From: UBA2357 sp046295975
Lineage (GTDB): Bacteria > Pseudomonadota > Gammaproteobacteria > Burkholderiales > Rhodocyclaceae
NCBI GenBank assembly: GCA_046295975.1
Contig: JBKBMG010000022.1
Location: 17,041 to 81,040, forward strand
Reading direction: 5' to 3'
DNA length: 64,000 nucleotides
A program made the translations under genes and the position numbers. Each line of letters begins with the position of its first letter. Positions within the stretch are counted from its first letter, which is position 1. Below the pieces are notes generated by a model, which did no database searches, was not told the DNA's origin, and saw nothing but the letters and a program-made list of their open reading frames with translations. Positions 63,529 through 64,000 of the stretch are shown here, piece by piece.

Positions 63529-63605
63529 CGCGCCCTAACTACTCGCTCAAGCGGACCAATCAATCGCTTCGCGATTGATTGGTCCGCTTAGCTCCAGCGT
63601 TATGG
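63529..63605 (+). other. attC recombination site of cassette 1
   Basis: The site starts with CGCGCCCTAAC, the exact complement of the cassette start GTTAGGGCGCG at 63231-63241, so the ends belong to one cassette. It contains a 19-bp perfect inverted repeat (63549-63567 and 63571-63589) around a TTC loop and ends in the core GTTATGG at 63599-63605. The 77-bp length and layout are typical of attC sites. Confidence 0.88.
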
Positions 63606-63616
63606 CTTAAGGATGA

Positions 63617-63886
63617 ATGGTGCAAATGGCAGCTAGTGAAGATAGAGTCGCCCGATGGGTTAGTTTCCTGTCGCTTCTTGTGGCCGTGTTCGCCGTGGCG
63701 GTGCCATATTTCCAGCAGAAGGCTCAGTTGCAGGAGCAATTCACGGCGGAGCTATCGCCTGTTGGCGAAAGCTACAAGCTTACAGATTTGAAGATCGGCG
63801 ATTTGGGGCAAGTGGTTCAGTCAAAGTGGCGTTTGACGCTTTCGAACATAGGCTCTCAAAGGCTTTCGCTCACACGCTATATGTAA
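63617..63886 (+). pseudogene. Second cassette gene, truncated by an insertion sequence
   Basis: An 89-codon frame encoding a single N-terminal membrane segment (VARWVSFLSLLVAVFAVAVPYFQ) and a soluble part, beginning 12 bp after the attC core. The frame ends at a TAA that lies inside GTAAGCG, the start of the insertion sequence at 63883, so the original gene was longer. No attC for this cassette is seen before the element. Function unknown. Confidence 0.7.
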
Positions 63887-64000
63887 GCGTCCGACGCCCC
63901 CACCTTCCGCGCCCCCTCACGCGAGCGGACACTTCGCCGTCATCACAACGGAGGAGGCCCTCAGATGGGAACGAGACAGGAGCAGGCCAGTCAGTGGCTG
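63883..64000 (+). mobile_element. Left end of an insertion sequence, probably IS66 family
   Basis: The terminus GTAAGCGTCCGACGCCCC starts with GTAAGCG, which I recall as the usual end of IS66-family elements. GC rises abruptly at this point and the cassette gene is cut. A small gene with a strong ribosome binding site begins 80 bp in, as expected for the first IS66 frame. The element continues past the window. Confidence 0.65.
63965..64000 (+). CDS. Insertion sequence accessory protein, start only
   Basis: Twelve codons (MGTRQEQASQWL) from ATG 63965 to the window end, with GGAGGAGG at a spacing of 7. The polar Arg/Gln-rich start suits an IS66 TnpA-type protein, but too little is present to be sure. 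Confidence 0.5.
   Translation, partial: MGTRQEQASQWL

Overview
The window reads as chromosome of a high-GC betaproteobacterium, most likely Rhodocyclales (Azoarcus/Thauera/Aromatoleum type). This is inferred from the proteobacterial housekeeping order lolB-ispE-tRNAGln-prs-rplY-pth-ychF and M16-M16-rsmD-coaD-fdx, the ftsYEX operon, the very high GC, and a class 1-like integron attI site at the right edge. No rRNA is present, so the assignment is not proven.

Layout. 1-2 kb: left-facing P4-type tyrosine recombinase coupled by ATGA overlap to an unknown gene that runs off the window, probably the edge of an integrated element. 2-20 kb: core genes (GTPase YchF, Pth, L25, Prs, tRNA-Gln, IspE, LolB, TPR protein, MutM, dynamin-like GTPase, ferredoxin, CoaD, RsmD, two M16 peptidases, FtsY/FtsE/FtsX) and a NaChBac-type sodium channel. 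20-22 kb: REC-GGDEF-EAL regulator with a degenerate GGDEF.

22-43 kb is a pyrimidine-base salvage and catabolism region. It has a RutR-like TetR regulator coupled to a MocR-type regulator, a BMP-type ABC importer, a cytosine-deaminase-family enzyme, PreT/PreA, an NCS1 permease, dihydropyrimidinase, an M20 ureidopropionase-type amidohydrolase and alanine dehydrogenase. Four palindromes of the TTTACCA-NN-TGGTAAA type lie in the two control regions and probably bind the RutR-like protein. The deaminase has Cys where E. coli CodA has Asp314, the position linked to 5-methylcytosine use. The locus could therefore convert 5-methylcytosine or cytosine through thymine/uracil and the reductive pathway to beta-amino acids. 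A left-facing trio (binding protein, membrane diguanylate cyclase, binding protein) sits inside the region.

43-48 kb: a small pilin/PilC-like operon, a lysine/alanine-rich H1-like protein with a ribbon-helix-helix-like tail, a zinc-ribbon protein and a D-2-hydroxyacid dehydrogenase. 48-60 kb: an arsenic region with an MFS exporter, a fused flavin monooxygenase/ArsN2 acetyltransferase with a Cys-rich linker, three ArsR repressors each next to its own type of palindrome, ArsC, ArsD, ArsA, Acr3 and a frameshifted methyltransferase. A second partial copy of the acetyltransferase and a lower-GC pair of unknown genes (possible effector/immunity pair) interrupt it. 60-64 kb: YbaK-type deacylase, a membrane Mrr-like nuclease, a DUF4124-like protein, then an attI site without an adjacent integrase gene, one complete gene cassette with its attC, a second cassette cut by an insertion sequence of probable IS66 type, and the window end.
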